From Clostridiales bacterium (lineage in GTDB: Bacteria; Bacillota; Clostridia; Christensenellales; CAG-138): DNA of 64,000 nucleotides. The translations under genes were made by a program, and so were the position numbers. The notes under the pieces are model-generated. The model ran no database searches. It was not told where the DNA came from and was given only the letters and a program-made list of their open reading frames with translations. Location: the NCBI GenBank assembly GCA_004554165.1, contig SFNQ01000002.1:55640-119639 (forward strand), written 5' to 3'. The first letter of the stretch is position 1; the number at the start of each line of letters is the position of its first letter. Below, one piece after another: positions 35,084-42,887 of this stretch.

Positions 35084-36307
35084 GTGAGACGGCGGATTTG
35101 TACATGGATTTGTAGAGCGGCAGCCCTCTGTGGTTTTGCCGCTCTTGTGATGCTGAACTATTCTGATTCCATGCGCGTTGTTCGCAATCTTCCGGAAACG
35201 ATATATGTCTCCGAGGCGGAGCGTCTTCCGGAAATTCTTTCTTCGAATGGCGCGTCCGCTGTGCGCGTGGATAGGCAGCAGGCTGAACGCATGTCGGATG
35301 TGGCCGACACGCTCTATACGTTTCGCCTTTTGGGATTGGTTCCTCTCAAAACCGTGCAGGTCGTTCGCGCCGGAGAAACCCTTCTTGTGCCGGGCGGCAA
35401 TGCGGTAGGGATCACGCTGCATACGGCGGGCGTGCTGGTGGTAGGACTTGGCTCCGTAGAAACGGAGGACGGCGCGCAGAGTCCGGCATCCGCAGCAGGC
35501 CTTGCGGGGGGAGACGTCATTGTTTCAGTGGATGGAATCGCTGTGTGCAGCGCCGCGCATTTCTCAGAACTTTGTTCTGACTGCAACGGCAGTATGCGAC
35601 TGCTTGTGGAGCGTGGGGAGGAGCGCCGGGCACTGACCATTTATCCTGTGCGCGATCGGGAGAACGGCTGTTATCGTATCGGCGCCTGGGTGCGGGACAG
35701 CACGGCCGGCGTTGGAACCCTGTCCTTCTACTCGCAGCAGGAGGGGGCCTTTGCCGCGCTGGGGCATCCGGTTTCGGATATCGACACGCAGTCCACGCTG
35801 ACTGTGCGGGACGGAAAGCTCCTGTCTGCGGAGATTGTGGACGTTATCCGGGGCGAGCAGGGAGAACCGGGGGAACTCCTCGGCGTTTTCTCGCCGGATG
35901 GACGCCCCATCGGAACGATTGAGAAGAATACGGATTTCGGTATCTTTGGAAAATTGGACAATACCGAAATTCTTTCCTCCATTCAGGGGATACCCATGGC
36001 CTATGCGTATGAAGCGCACACGGGAAAGGCTACGCTGCTCGCCACGGTTTGCGGCAGCACGGTGGAGGCGTACGAATGCGAAATCAGCCGCGTCAATACC
36101 CAGCAGAGCCCCTCTGCAAAAGGGATGATCGTTACCGTGACGGACGAACGCCTGCTTTCGGTAACAGGGGGTATCGTGCAGGGGATGAGCGGCAGTCCTA
36201 TCCTTCAGGACGGAAAGCTGATCGGCGTGGTGACGCATGTGTTTGTTAACGATCCGACGAAGGGCTATTGTATCTATGCCGAGTGGATGGTGCAGCAGAT
36301 GCGGTAG
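35084..36307 (+). CDS. spoIVB: SpoIVB peptidase (S55 family)
   Basis: A 407-residue sporulation serine protease that, in Bacillus, is secreted from the forespore and cleaves SpoIVFA to trigger sigma-K activation. It has an N-terminal membrane anchor (about residues 8-26), a PDZ domain (SAAGLAGGDVIVSVDGIAV near 145-160) and the S55 catalytic domain. The triad is visible as H228 (ALGHPVSDID), D354 (VTVTDERLL) and S369 (VQGMSGSPI), with the spacing of the Bacillus enzyme. The start is a GTG behind GAGAGGGCGG. The partner gene spo0A, which normally follows, is not present downstream. Confidence 0.94.
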   Translation: MRRRICTWICRAAALCGFAALVMLNYSDSMRVVRNLPETIYVSEAERLPEILSSNGASAVRVDRQQAERMSDVADTLYTFRLLGLVPLKTVQVVRAGETLLVPGGNAVGITLHTAGVLVVGLGSVETEDGAQSPASAAGLAGGDVIVSVDGIAVCSAAHFSELCSDCNGSMRLLVERGEERRALTIYPVRDRENGCYRIGAWVRDSTAGVGTLSFYSQQEGAFAALGHPVSDIDTQSTLTVRDGKLLSAEIVDVIRGEQGEPGELLGVFSPDGRPIGTIEKNTDFGIFGKLDNTEILSSIQGIPMAYAYEAHTGKATLLATVCGSTVEAYECEISRVNTQQSPSAKGMIVTVTDERLLSVTGGIVQGMSGSPILQDGKLIGVVTHVFVNDPTKGYCIYAEWMVQQMR

Positions 36308-36711
36308 ATGGCGGAGCGGGCGGCGTTGAAAAACGGCGATGGCACAGCTTTTGGGAGACGGATCAAGGCGGAACAAACGCCCGCCCTGTGACGTGGAAGT
36401 TTTGTAGTTTAAAAGCAATGCCTCAGCATATTTTAGTGGCTCATATTTTGGCTTTGCTCCAAGCCTATGCGCCGGTTTTGCTGTTGTTAGACATTCCATG
36501 GAATATGGATGGCAGCAATCTCAGGTATTTGTGTATTGTCTGGGCATGAAATGGCCCTCCTGTTGCAGCTATGATCTTCTTGAAAGAGATAGCCATCCAG
36601 GCACTCAAAACTTATGCGCAAGAGGAACTGAATAGCTTCGAACGTCCCGCACATTAGTTAGTTTTGGAGCAGTTGCCACTGACTACAGTTGGCAAAGAAA
36701 CACCTGTGCTT
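36308..36711. other. Non-coding stretch after spoIVB
   Basis: About 400 bp with lower GC content and no frame that looks like a protein; short openings exist on both strands but none has a ribosome-binding site or recognisable family. It includes a 12-bp palindrome ATTCCATGGAAT near 36493. Together with the absence of spo0A this may be a decayed segment at a rearrangement junction, but no remnant could be identified. Confidence 0.5.
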
Positions 36712-36754
36712 AAAAGGGAGCTGCTGGCTTCCGCCCGCTGCTCCCTTTTGCTCC
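36712..36754. terminator. Bidirectional-type terminator between spoIVB and the cupin gene
   Basis: AAAAGGGAGC pairs with GCTCCCTTTT around an 18-nt loop; the stem ends are A-rich on one side and T-rich on the other, so it could act on transcripts arriving from either spoIVB or the minus-strand cupin gene. Confidence 0.7.
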
Positions 36755-36835
36755 TTAGTGATTCCTTTCTGACCAATTATTGACGTTGAGCCACAATTCT
36801 ATCTCTAGTTAACCCGTCTGAAGCCTTGCCTGGAT

Positions 36836-37186
36836 TTATGCATAGGGAATCAGAGCGATAAATTCCAGCGGTTCGTCTCCAATGCACTTGATGCCATGAC
36901 CGGTTCCCGGCGGGGTAAAGGTCACATCGCCCGCTTCAACCGTTACGATGGTTCCGTTGTCGTTGTACTCGGCCTTGCCGCTGTAAATGTAATAGATCTC
37001 GGAATCGCCGTTATGAACATGAAACCCGATCGAATGACCCGGCAGCAGCGTTGTGTGTGCAAAAGCGCGGCCCTTGTTGTTCATTTCTGCATCGCTGTTG
37101 ATGAGGCTGCGCACGGTAATATAGCCCTCGCCGCCAAACTTGTTGTCAAATCGTTCTACCTTTTTCTCTGCGCTTTTTCGTACCAT
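36836..37186 (-). CDS. Cupin-domain protein
   Basis: A small single-domain cupin of 116 residues. Metal-binding motif 1 is GFHVHNGDSEIYYIYSG (His, His, Glu) and motif 2 is GDVTFTPPGTGHGIKC (His). Many clostridia carry similar stand-alone cupins of unknown activity. It follows the GntR/FCD regulator on the same strand by about 50 bp with an AAGGAGG site, so it may be under the same hexuronate control; the reaction is unknown. KdgF, a cupin acting on unsaturated uronates, is a possible functional parallel but the sequence match is not close. Confidence 0.8.
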   Translation of the reverse strand: MVRKSAEKKVERFDNKFGGEGYITVRSLINSDAEMNNKGRAFAHTTLLPGHSIGFHVHNGDSEIYYIYSGKAEYNDNGTIVTVEAGDVTFTPPGTGHGIKCIGDEPLEFIALIPYA

Positions 37187-37238
37187 TCGGGGTGCCTCCT
37201 TGGGTGAGAAATTGCATATTTTATAAGTTGATTCCCGT

Positions 37239-37937
37239 CTATAGCGAGAAATAGCCCGGATAGCGTTTCATAAGCTCCGGCAGCGCGCCTCGGTAGCCCG
37301 CGGTCAGATGCTCGTGCAGAAAGCTGTCCATATTTTTTTCGCTGCGCGTCATAATGGCATGGAACATTTCACGATGCTCCTCGTGGGCGGGCCAGAGCTG
37401 CTCTGTGCCAAGGCGAACCTGAAGCCGTCGCACGCGGTCGTGATGCGTAACAATCCGCATCACAGTCGCCCAGGTCCATGGCTTTCCGGCCGCAAGATAG
37501 AGCAGTTTATGGAACGCGTTGTCCAGCTCCATGTACCGGTCCAGATTGCCCTGCTCAAGGTTGCTGCGCTGCTGGTCCAGATTCTCGCGCATCAGAGAAA
37601 GCATCTGATTGTCCGCCTTCTGGCGGGCCTCCCGGAAGATTGCGCATTCTGTATGAAACCTGAGAAATACGCCTTCCTCCACAGCGTCAAGATCAATGCG
37701 GGAGACGCAGCTTGAACGCTGTGGGTAAACCTCCACCAGCTTGGATTCTACAAGGGAAACGATGGCTTCGCGGATGGGCGTTCGACTGATCTGCAACGCC
37801 TGCGACAGTTCTGCATCCACCAGGACCATGCCGGGCGGAAAATCGAGATTCATGATGCCGTTATACAGAACGCGATAGGCGTATTGCCGGCCGTTTTCGG
37901 ACGGTGCTTTTTGTGGGATGGATGGTGGGCAATCCAT
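37239..37937 (-). CDS. GntR family transcriptional regulator with FCD domain
   Basis: A 232-residue regulator of the FadR/FCD subgroup. The winged helix reads LSQALQISRTPIREAIVSLV and the C-terminal helical domain has the FCD-type metal/ligand residues (DNAFHKLLYLAAG with Asp and His, EEHREMFHAIMTRSE with His). FCD regulators such as UxuR, ExuR and LldR sense organic or uronic acids, which fits the neighbouring hexuronate genes. GAAGGAGG precedes the ATG. It is likely to bind the palindrome in the uxaE-uxaC intergenic region. Confidence 0.9.
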   Translation of the reverse strand: MDCPPSIPQKAPSENGRQYAYRVLYNGIMNLDFPPGMVLVDAELSQALQISRTPIREAIVSLVESKLVEVYPQRSSCVSRIDLDAVEEGVFLRFHTECAIFREARQKADNQMLSLMRENLDQQRSNLEQGNLDRYMELDNAFHKLLYLAAGKPWTWATVMRIVTHHDRVRRLQVRLGTEQLWPAHEEHREMFHAIMTRSEKNMDSFLHEHLTAGYRGALPELMKRYPGYFSL

Positions 37938-37958
37938 GCTGGCGCCTCCTTCTGCATA

Positions 37959-37976
37959 TTGAACCTATTGAACCTA
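37959..37976 (-). repeat. Tandem 9-bp repeat upstream of the FCD regulator gene
   Basis: TTGAACCTA occurs twice head to tail. On the minus strand it overlaps the position of a -10 box: TTGACA about 17 bp upstream is followed by TTCAAT within the repeat. It may be an autoregulatory site or just a chance duplication. Confidence 0.45.
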
Positions 37977-38008
37977 ATTTTTCCACTGATGTCAAGCGTA
38001 TTTTTTCA

Positions 38009-38045
38009 CCGAATGCTCGAAGCGATAGACACTGCGAGCATTCGG
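38009..38045 (-). terminator. Hairpin after the mannonate oxidoreductase-like gene
   Basis: CCGAATGCTCG and CGAGCATTCGG form a perfect 11-bp inverted repeat with a 15-nt loop, 40 bp beyond the stop codon of the reductase gene. No T tract follows on the minus strand, so it may protect the 3' end of the message more than terminate it. Confidence 0.5.
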
Positions 38046-38082
38046 CTTTGGGGTAATGCCGGGGCCCTGAAAATTGTCGGCT

Positions 38083-39702
38083 TCAGGCATCGTTTACATG
38101 GCGATGGAGCGCAGTGCGAACTGCGCCGGGTGCAACAATCATCTCCGCAAAGCAGCTCTCCACCATATCGGCAATCCCTGCCTCGTAAAGATCAACGCCC
38201 ATAATGGAGGCATCGGAGAGCACAGGCTGCAACACCTTGTGTACATCGCAGGCTTTGCCGAGACGGATCTCTGCAAAGCGGGGCGCAAGCGTAGTCATGA
38301 GCGGATCATCGCTGGGTTGAAAAGGCTTTCCGTCATCGCCAACCGCCATCAGATAGCGGCACCAGGCGGCAATGACAAAAGCAATGCGCTTAAGATCCCG
38401 GACGCACAGCGTATCGGACGCAGCGTACTTTTTGATGGTATTGCCAAAGCGAATGGCAATCTTCTGCGATGTGTCGGTTGCAATGCGTTGCGGCGTATCC
38501 TGCAGGAAGGGGTTGGGGAAGCGCTTTGTTATGACCTCGTCGATGAACGCGCGCGGGCTGATAACGCCGGGATCAACCACGACGGGCAGCCCCTCCTGAT
38601 AGCCAACGATTTCAACCAGTTTTTTGAGGTCCTCGTCCTGCATTTCCGCAGAGATGCGATCAAAGCCAAGAAGGCAGCCCAATACGGCGAGGCAGGTGTG
38701 CAGCGGATTCAGGCAGGTGCATACCTTCATCGTCTCGACCATATCCACCACGTCCCGGGACGTAAAGATGACTCCGGCCTGATCCAGCGGCGGACGGCCG
38801 TTGGGGAACGCATCCTCAACGACAAGATACTGTGCCTCCTCGGCATTGACAAAGGGCGCCACATAGGAGCGGCGTCCGGTCACGCGCACGCCCATATCCT
38901 CAAGGCCGTCCTTTTCCAGCATTTCACGGACGGAGTCATCCGGCCGCGGCGTGATTTTGTCGATCATGCTCCAGGGGAAGGAGACGGCGTTCTTGTCGCG
39001 CAGGTAGTCCGTAAATCCTGCTCGGCAAAGCCCGCGCTCCGCCCAGGCGTCCGCGATGGCGAGCACGGCGCTTTCAAGGCGGGAGCCGTTATGGGAACAG
39101 TTGTCCATGCTTACGAGCGCGATGGGCGCGCCGCCTGCTGCAAAACGCGCATGGCACAGCGCGGCGATCTTTCCGAGATAGCTTCCGGCCTTTTCCGGGC
39201 CTTGCTCCATGTCGGACTGCACCGCCGGGAAATAGTTCCCCTGGCCATCGGCAATGTTGTAACCCTTTTCCGTGATGGTGAGGCTCGCCATTTTGAGCGA
39301 AGGAGAGCAGAACGCCTTCTCAAGCTGCGCCCAGCCCTCCGTACCGCGCTCCATGTCCAGACTGTTGACAACGCTGCCGAGAATGGTTTTCCGAATCCGG
39401 CCGTCCGCGCAAAGCGTTGCAAGTACGGAGAGATTGTCAAAGGGACGGTAAGCAGCATCCAGTATCTCCGCGTCGAACCCCTCCGCAACGATGATCCCCG
39501 TGTCCATGCGCCCGGAGTTGAGCAGCTCCTGATTCAGGGCCGCGATGAAAGCGCGAAAAATGTTGCCTGCGCCGAAGTGTACCCATTCAGGGCGGGCAGC
39601 GGTGTTCGCCTTGATGGCGGCGCGGTCGAAGGCTGGGAGGAGATACCCCTTTTCCCTGAGCGCTGCGCTCTGCTGCAAAATGGTTTCGTTGTTCAGCTTC
39701 AT
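38083..39702 (-). CDS. Mannitol dehydrogenase family protein, probable D-fructuronate reductase (UxuB-like)
   Basis: A 539-residue NAD(P)-dependent polyol/uronate dehydrogenase. The family N terminus is seen (WVHFGAGNIFRAFIAALNQE, then ITEKGYNI), the active-site region SMDNCSHNGSRLESAVLA is intact, and the central segment has KVCTCLNPLHTCLAVLGCLL. In this family UxuB reduces D-fructuronate to D-mannonate and UxaB reduces tagaturonate to altronate; with UxaC and the epimerase UxaE alongside, UxuB activity is the more likely. I chose the ATG at 39702 behind GAGGAGG; the frame opens further upstream into uxaE. Confidence 0.85.
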   Translation of the reverse strand: MKLNNETILQQSAALREKGYLLPAFDRAAIKANTAARPEWVHFGAGNIFRAFIAALNQELLNSGRMDTGIIVAEGFDAEILDAAYRPFDNLSVLATLCADGRIRKTILGSVVNSLDMERGTEGWAQLEKAFCSPSLKMASLTITEKGYNIADGQGNYFPAVQSDMEQGPEKAGSYLGKIAALCHARFAAGGAPIALVSMDNCSHNGSRLESAVLAIADAWAERGLCRAGFTDYLRDKNAVSFPWSMIDKITPRPDDSVREMLEKDGLEDMGVRVTGRRSYVAPFVNAEEAQYLVVEDAFPNGRPPLDQAGVIFTSRDVVDMVETMKVCTCLNPLHTCLAVLGCLLGFDRISAEMQDEDLKKLVEIVGYQEGLPVVVDPGVISPRAFIDEVITKRFPNPFLQDTPQRIATDTSQKIAIRFGNTIKKYAASDTLCVRDLKRIAFVIAAWCRYLMAVGDDGKPFQPSDDPLMTTLAPRFAEIRLGKACDVHKVLQPVLSDASIMGVDLYEAGIADMVESCFAEMIVAPGAVRTALHRHVNDA

Positions 39703-39722
39703 AAAAACAGTTTCCTCCTCGG

Positions 39723-41180
39723 TTATGCGTTCCGGCGTTCCGCCGTGAGGTACATCAGATGACGGCCAATGTGAGAAACAAGGCCTGCATAGTATTCCTC
39801 TTCGTGGGCGGCCATGAACGGGAAAAAGGCGTCGCGGAACCACTTCTCGTTCAGCAGCAGGCCATAGGCGATATGAATCGTCTGCCGGGAGGCGGGCAGT
39901 TGGAGGTATTCCGGAAGATAAGCGTCGTTTTGCAGATCGATGTTGGGAATCTCGTCCGGATTTGTGGAGACATGGTAATATTTTTCGGCCTCAGCACGAT
40001 GCGCAAGCGCGAATTTGTGCGCGCGCCGGTAGAGCGCGGGGTCATGCTTTGCAACGACGCGCATGGCTTCGAGCCAGTTGGTGCCGGCGGTCTTGACATG
40101 GACATGGCAGCCTGTCACGCGGCCAACGGTCGAGAACACGGAAAATTTGTCTGAACCGGAGTGTACGGACAGCTTGTAGCCAAAATGCTCCGCTATCTCC
40201 TGATGTGCGACAAAATCGCGCGCAAAGTCGTTCAAATTGCCGCTGTACTCAATTCCTTTTTCAAACTCGCCGGAGAAGTGAGGCGCGAGGCTCACCGGAT
40301 GCACGCCATGGGCGAACAGCTCACTGGCTACAATATAGTGCTCCGCAGGGGAGGTGATGGTGCGGGTCTCGTCGATGGACATTTCAAAGTCAACGTCCGC
40401 AGTTTTGATCGCATCGATATACTGGTAGCAGCGCTCCGCGTGGAGGATTGCTTTCCAGAACACGAGCACGATTCGCTTGAGTTCGGAAAGCGAAAGCGAA
40501 CCGATAATGGGCAGTTCCCTGTCAAGATAGGTGGCTTCATAGTGCCCGCGCACTTCTTCCGGAAGGACGGCGTAGGCGGCGTCAACTTCGGCTTGGGTAT
40601 AAGCGGCGGCCTGAATGTCGATATGCTCGGAACAGTCCAGGGTAATCATCGTACAGCCGCTTGCGATGGCATACCCGATCTCTTCTTCTGTTTTCAGGTG
40701 GTCGCCATCCGCTCCATAGCCGCCCTTGTAGCCCTCCTGCAGCACGGCGAAGGTTGCGGCTGCAATGACTTCGGAAAAGGTGCGGTTGGTGAGGGTCAGC
40801 TCCCGAATGGACTGCTGCGCAAACACGGGATACACGTCATAGCCTGCAATTGCACGAATATGGCCCGGCGTGGCAAGGCCCAGTCTGTCGCCCAGGCCCA
40901 TTGTAAATTTATGGCCCGCATGGCTCCTCGGTCTGGTATAGGGGAGAAGCTCATGCAGTGCTCTGGCGTTTTCCACGGTAAGGGGACAGAACTTGAGCTT
41001 GCCGCTGGTCTCTCCGGAAAAAGCGGAAATCTTCTCGCCGGTGACGGCAAGCAGCTTCTCCCCGGCTCTGCGGACGATGGCGCAGGCAGTACCAGCTGCG
41101 GCGTCAATGGAGCGCTCATAAAGCACGGTATTCGGCTCGATATGCAGCGCTTCAAGAAGCGAATCGGTTATGGTGGACAT
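39723..41180 (-). CDS. uxaE: Tagaturonate/fructuronate epimerase UxaE
   Basis: A 485-residue protein of the UxaE family, first recognised in Thermotoga, which interconverts D-tagaturonate and D-fructuronate. Family segments include GHKFTMGLGDRLGLATPGHI near residue 90, KGGYGADGDHLKTEEEIGYA near 155, a likely metal-binding TLDCSEHIDI, and GSDKFSVFSTVGRV in the C-terminal half. With UxaC it funnels galacturonate into the fructuronate branch, so a separate tagaturonate reductase is not needed. It is divergent from uxaC and followed by the reductase gene 20 bp downstream. Confidence 0.88.
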   Translation of the reverse strand: MSTITDSLLEALHIEPNTVLYERSIDAAAGTACAIVRRAGEKLLAVTGEKISAFSGETSGKLKFCPLTVENARALHELLPYTRPRSHAGHKFTMGLGDRLGLATPGHIRAIAGYDVYPVFAQQSIRELTLTNRTFSEVIAAATFAVLQEGYKGGYGADGDHLKTEEEIGYAIASGCTMITLDCSEHIDIQAAAYTQAEVDAAYAVLPEEVRGHYEATYLDRELPIIGSLSLSELKRIVLVFWKAILHAERCYQYIDAIKTADVDFEMSIDETRTITSPAEHYIVASELFAHGVHPVSLAPHFSGEFEKGIEYSGNLNDFARDFVAHQEIAEHFGYKLSVHSGSDKFSVFSTVGRVTGCHVHVKTAGTNWLEAMRVVAKHDPALYRRAHKFALAHRAEAEKYYHVSTNPDEIPNIDLQNDAYLPEYLQLPASRQTIHIAYGLLLNEKWFRDAFFPFMAAHEEEYYAGLVSHIGRHLMYLTAERRNA

Positions 41181-41246
41181 TGGTTGAATCCTCCTCTTGA
41201 GATTGAAGTCAGGTGCATGAAAAGCAGTGATTCAGTATAAATACAA

Positions 41247-41274
41247 GTATATCACCATTCAAAAGAATGTCAAA
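41247..41274 (-). promoter_or_regulatory. Promoter for uxaE and the downstream reductase gene
   Basis: On the minus strand TTGACA (41274-41269) and TATACT (41252-41247) are 16 bp apart. The -10 region contains TGATATAC, identical to one arm of the palindrome in the divergent uxaC promoter, so both promoters may be bound by the same regulator. Confidence 0.75.
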
Positions 41275-41343
41275 CAGATATATTAGATGAATTTTCAAAA
41301 ATCACAATAATCAGATGGATTTTATTGAGTTTTGATTTCAATA

Positions 41344-41372
41344 TTGCTTTTCTGGTATATCAGTGATATACT
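41344..41372 (+). promoter_or_regulatory. Promoter and operator palindrome for uxaC operon
   Basis: TTGCTT (41344-41349) and TATACT (41367-41372) have a 17-bp spacer. A perfect 17-bp palindrome GTATATCA-G-TGATATAC (41355-41371) covers the spacer and the -10 box, the position of a repressor site. The FCD-type GntR protein at 37239-37937 is the obvious candidate to bind it. Confidence 0.8.
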
Positions 41373-41442
41373 GGCCTCGTCAAAAAATGTTTCATAGGAA
41401 CCGATCGATCCGGATCAATTTTTTGAAAAGAGGGAATCAAGC

Positions 41443-42867
41443 ATGAAGCCGTTTCTGGACCAGGACTTTCTGCTGACCTGCGGGGCAGCAAAAGCGTTGT
41501 ATCACGAACACGCGGAACAAATGCCGATCATCGACTATCACTGCCATATCAATCCGGCGGAAATCGCTGATGACAGGAGGTACGCCTCCATCACCGAGGT
41601 GTGGCTTGGCGGCGACCATTATAAGTGGCGTGCCATGCGCTCTGCAGGCGTTCCAGAGCGTTGCATCACCGGCAACGCCGATCCGGAAGAGAAGTTTATC
41701 TCCTGGGCGAATACCGTTCCTCGCCTGATTGGAAACCCGCTGTATCATTGGACGCATCTTGAGCTGCAGCGGTATTTTGACATTTGCGAACCGCTTTCCG
41801 GAAAAAACGCAAAAGAGGTTTACAAGACCTGCAACGAAATTCTTTCCAGACCCGAAATGTCCGTTCGCGGTATCATAAAAAAGAGCAACGTCCGCCTGAT
41901 CTGCACGACGGACGATCCTGTGGATGATTTGTCCGTACATTCGCGCCTTGCGAAGGATTCCTCCCGCCCCGCAGAGGTGCTTCCCGCGTTTCGCCCCGAC
42001 AAGGCGCTCCGGCCCGACAAGCCCGGTTACGGGGATTATCTCAAAGCGCTGGAAGCGGCTGCCGGCATGTCAATCCAAACGATGGACGATTTGCGCGCGG
42101 CCCTGCTCCATCGTATCGATTATTTTAACGCCCATGGCTGCCGCGTCAGCGATCATGGCCTTGATACCGCCATCTGCGAACGGTCTTTGTCCGAAGCCGA
42201 TCTCAATGCCATTTTGGAAAAGGGACGGAGAGGCGAGCCTGTCAGCGCAAAGGAATCCGAAGCCTTCCAGACGGCATTGCTTCTTACCTGTGCGGGCGGC
42301 TACCGCAAGCACGACTGGGTCATGCAGCTGCATTTTGGCTGCATTCGCAACAATTCAACGAAGATGTTCGAGCGTCTCGGCCCGGATACCGGCTTTGACG
42401 CCATGAACGATGAGGGAAGCAATGCGCCGCGCCTTGCCGGCCTTTTGGACCTGCTTGAGCGGGAGAATGTGCTTCCCCGCACGGTGCTCTACTCGCTCAA
42501 TCCCGCGGACAACGGCATCATCGGCACCGTCATGGGCTGTTTCCAGACCGACAGCGATATACCCGGACGCGTACAGATGGGCAGCGCCTGGTGGTTCAAC
42601 GATCACAAGGCCGGCATGGAAAGGCAGCTGTCGGACCTTATGAACCTCGGTGTTGTCAGCACCTTTGTCGGCATGCTGACGGACAGCCGCAGCTTCCTCA
42701 GTTACACCCGGCACGAATACTTCCGCCGTATTCTCTGCGATGTGTTCGGCAGACTGGTCGAAAACGGCGAATATCCTGCAGACCTTAACCTGTTGGGCGG
42801 TATCGTGCGCGATATCAGCTATAACAATGCGCTGCGCTATTTCCATTTTGATGAAATTTTGAAGTAA
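41443..42867 (+). CDS. uxaC: Glucuronate/galacturonate isomerase UxaC
   Basis: A 474-residue amidohydrolase-fold isomerase that converts D-glucuronate to D-fructuronate and D-galacturonate to D-tagaturonate. The N-terminal metal motif is IIDYHCHINPAEIADD with the HxH pair, and WLGGDHYKWRAMRSAGV, TTDDPVDDL, RKHDWVMQLHFGCIRNNSTK and VGMLTDSRSFLSYTRHEYFR are family blocks. It opens the plus-strand half of the hexuronate cluster, about 65 nt after a promoter with an operator palindrome. Confidence 0.97.
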   Translation: MKPFLDQDFLLTCGAAKALYHEHAEQMPIIDYHCHINPAEIADDRRYASITEVWLGGDHYKWRAMRSAGVPERCITGNADPEEKFISWANTVPRLIGNPLYHWTHLELQRYFDICEPLSGKNAKEVYKTCNEILSRPEMSVRGIIKKSNVRLICTTDDPVDDLSVHSRLAKDSSRPAEVLPAFRPDKALRPDKPGYGDYLKALEAAAGMSIQTMDDLRAALLHRIDYFNAHGCRVSDHGLDTAICERSLSEADLNAILEKGRRGEPVSAKESEAFQTALLLTCAGGYRKHDWVMQLHFGCIRNNSTKMFERLGPDTGFDAMNDEGSNAPRLAGLLDLLERENVLPRTVLYSLNPADNGIIGTVMGCFQTDSDIPGRVQMGSAWWFNDHKAGMERQLSDLMNLGVVSTFVGMLTDSRSFLSYTRHEYFRRILCDVFGRLVENGEYPADLNLLGGIVRDISYNNALRYFHFDEILK

Positions 42868-42887
42868 ATAAAGGAGAATTCTGCAAC

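Noticed and set aside
38074..39762. Plus-strand open frame opposite the UxuB-like gene
   Set aside because: The minus strand has a complete, recognisable dehydrogenase with a good ribosome-binding site.
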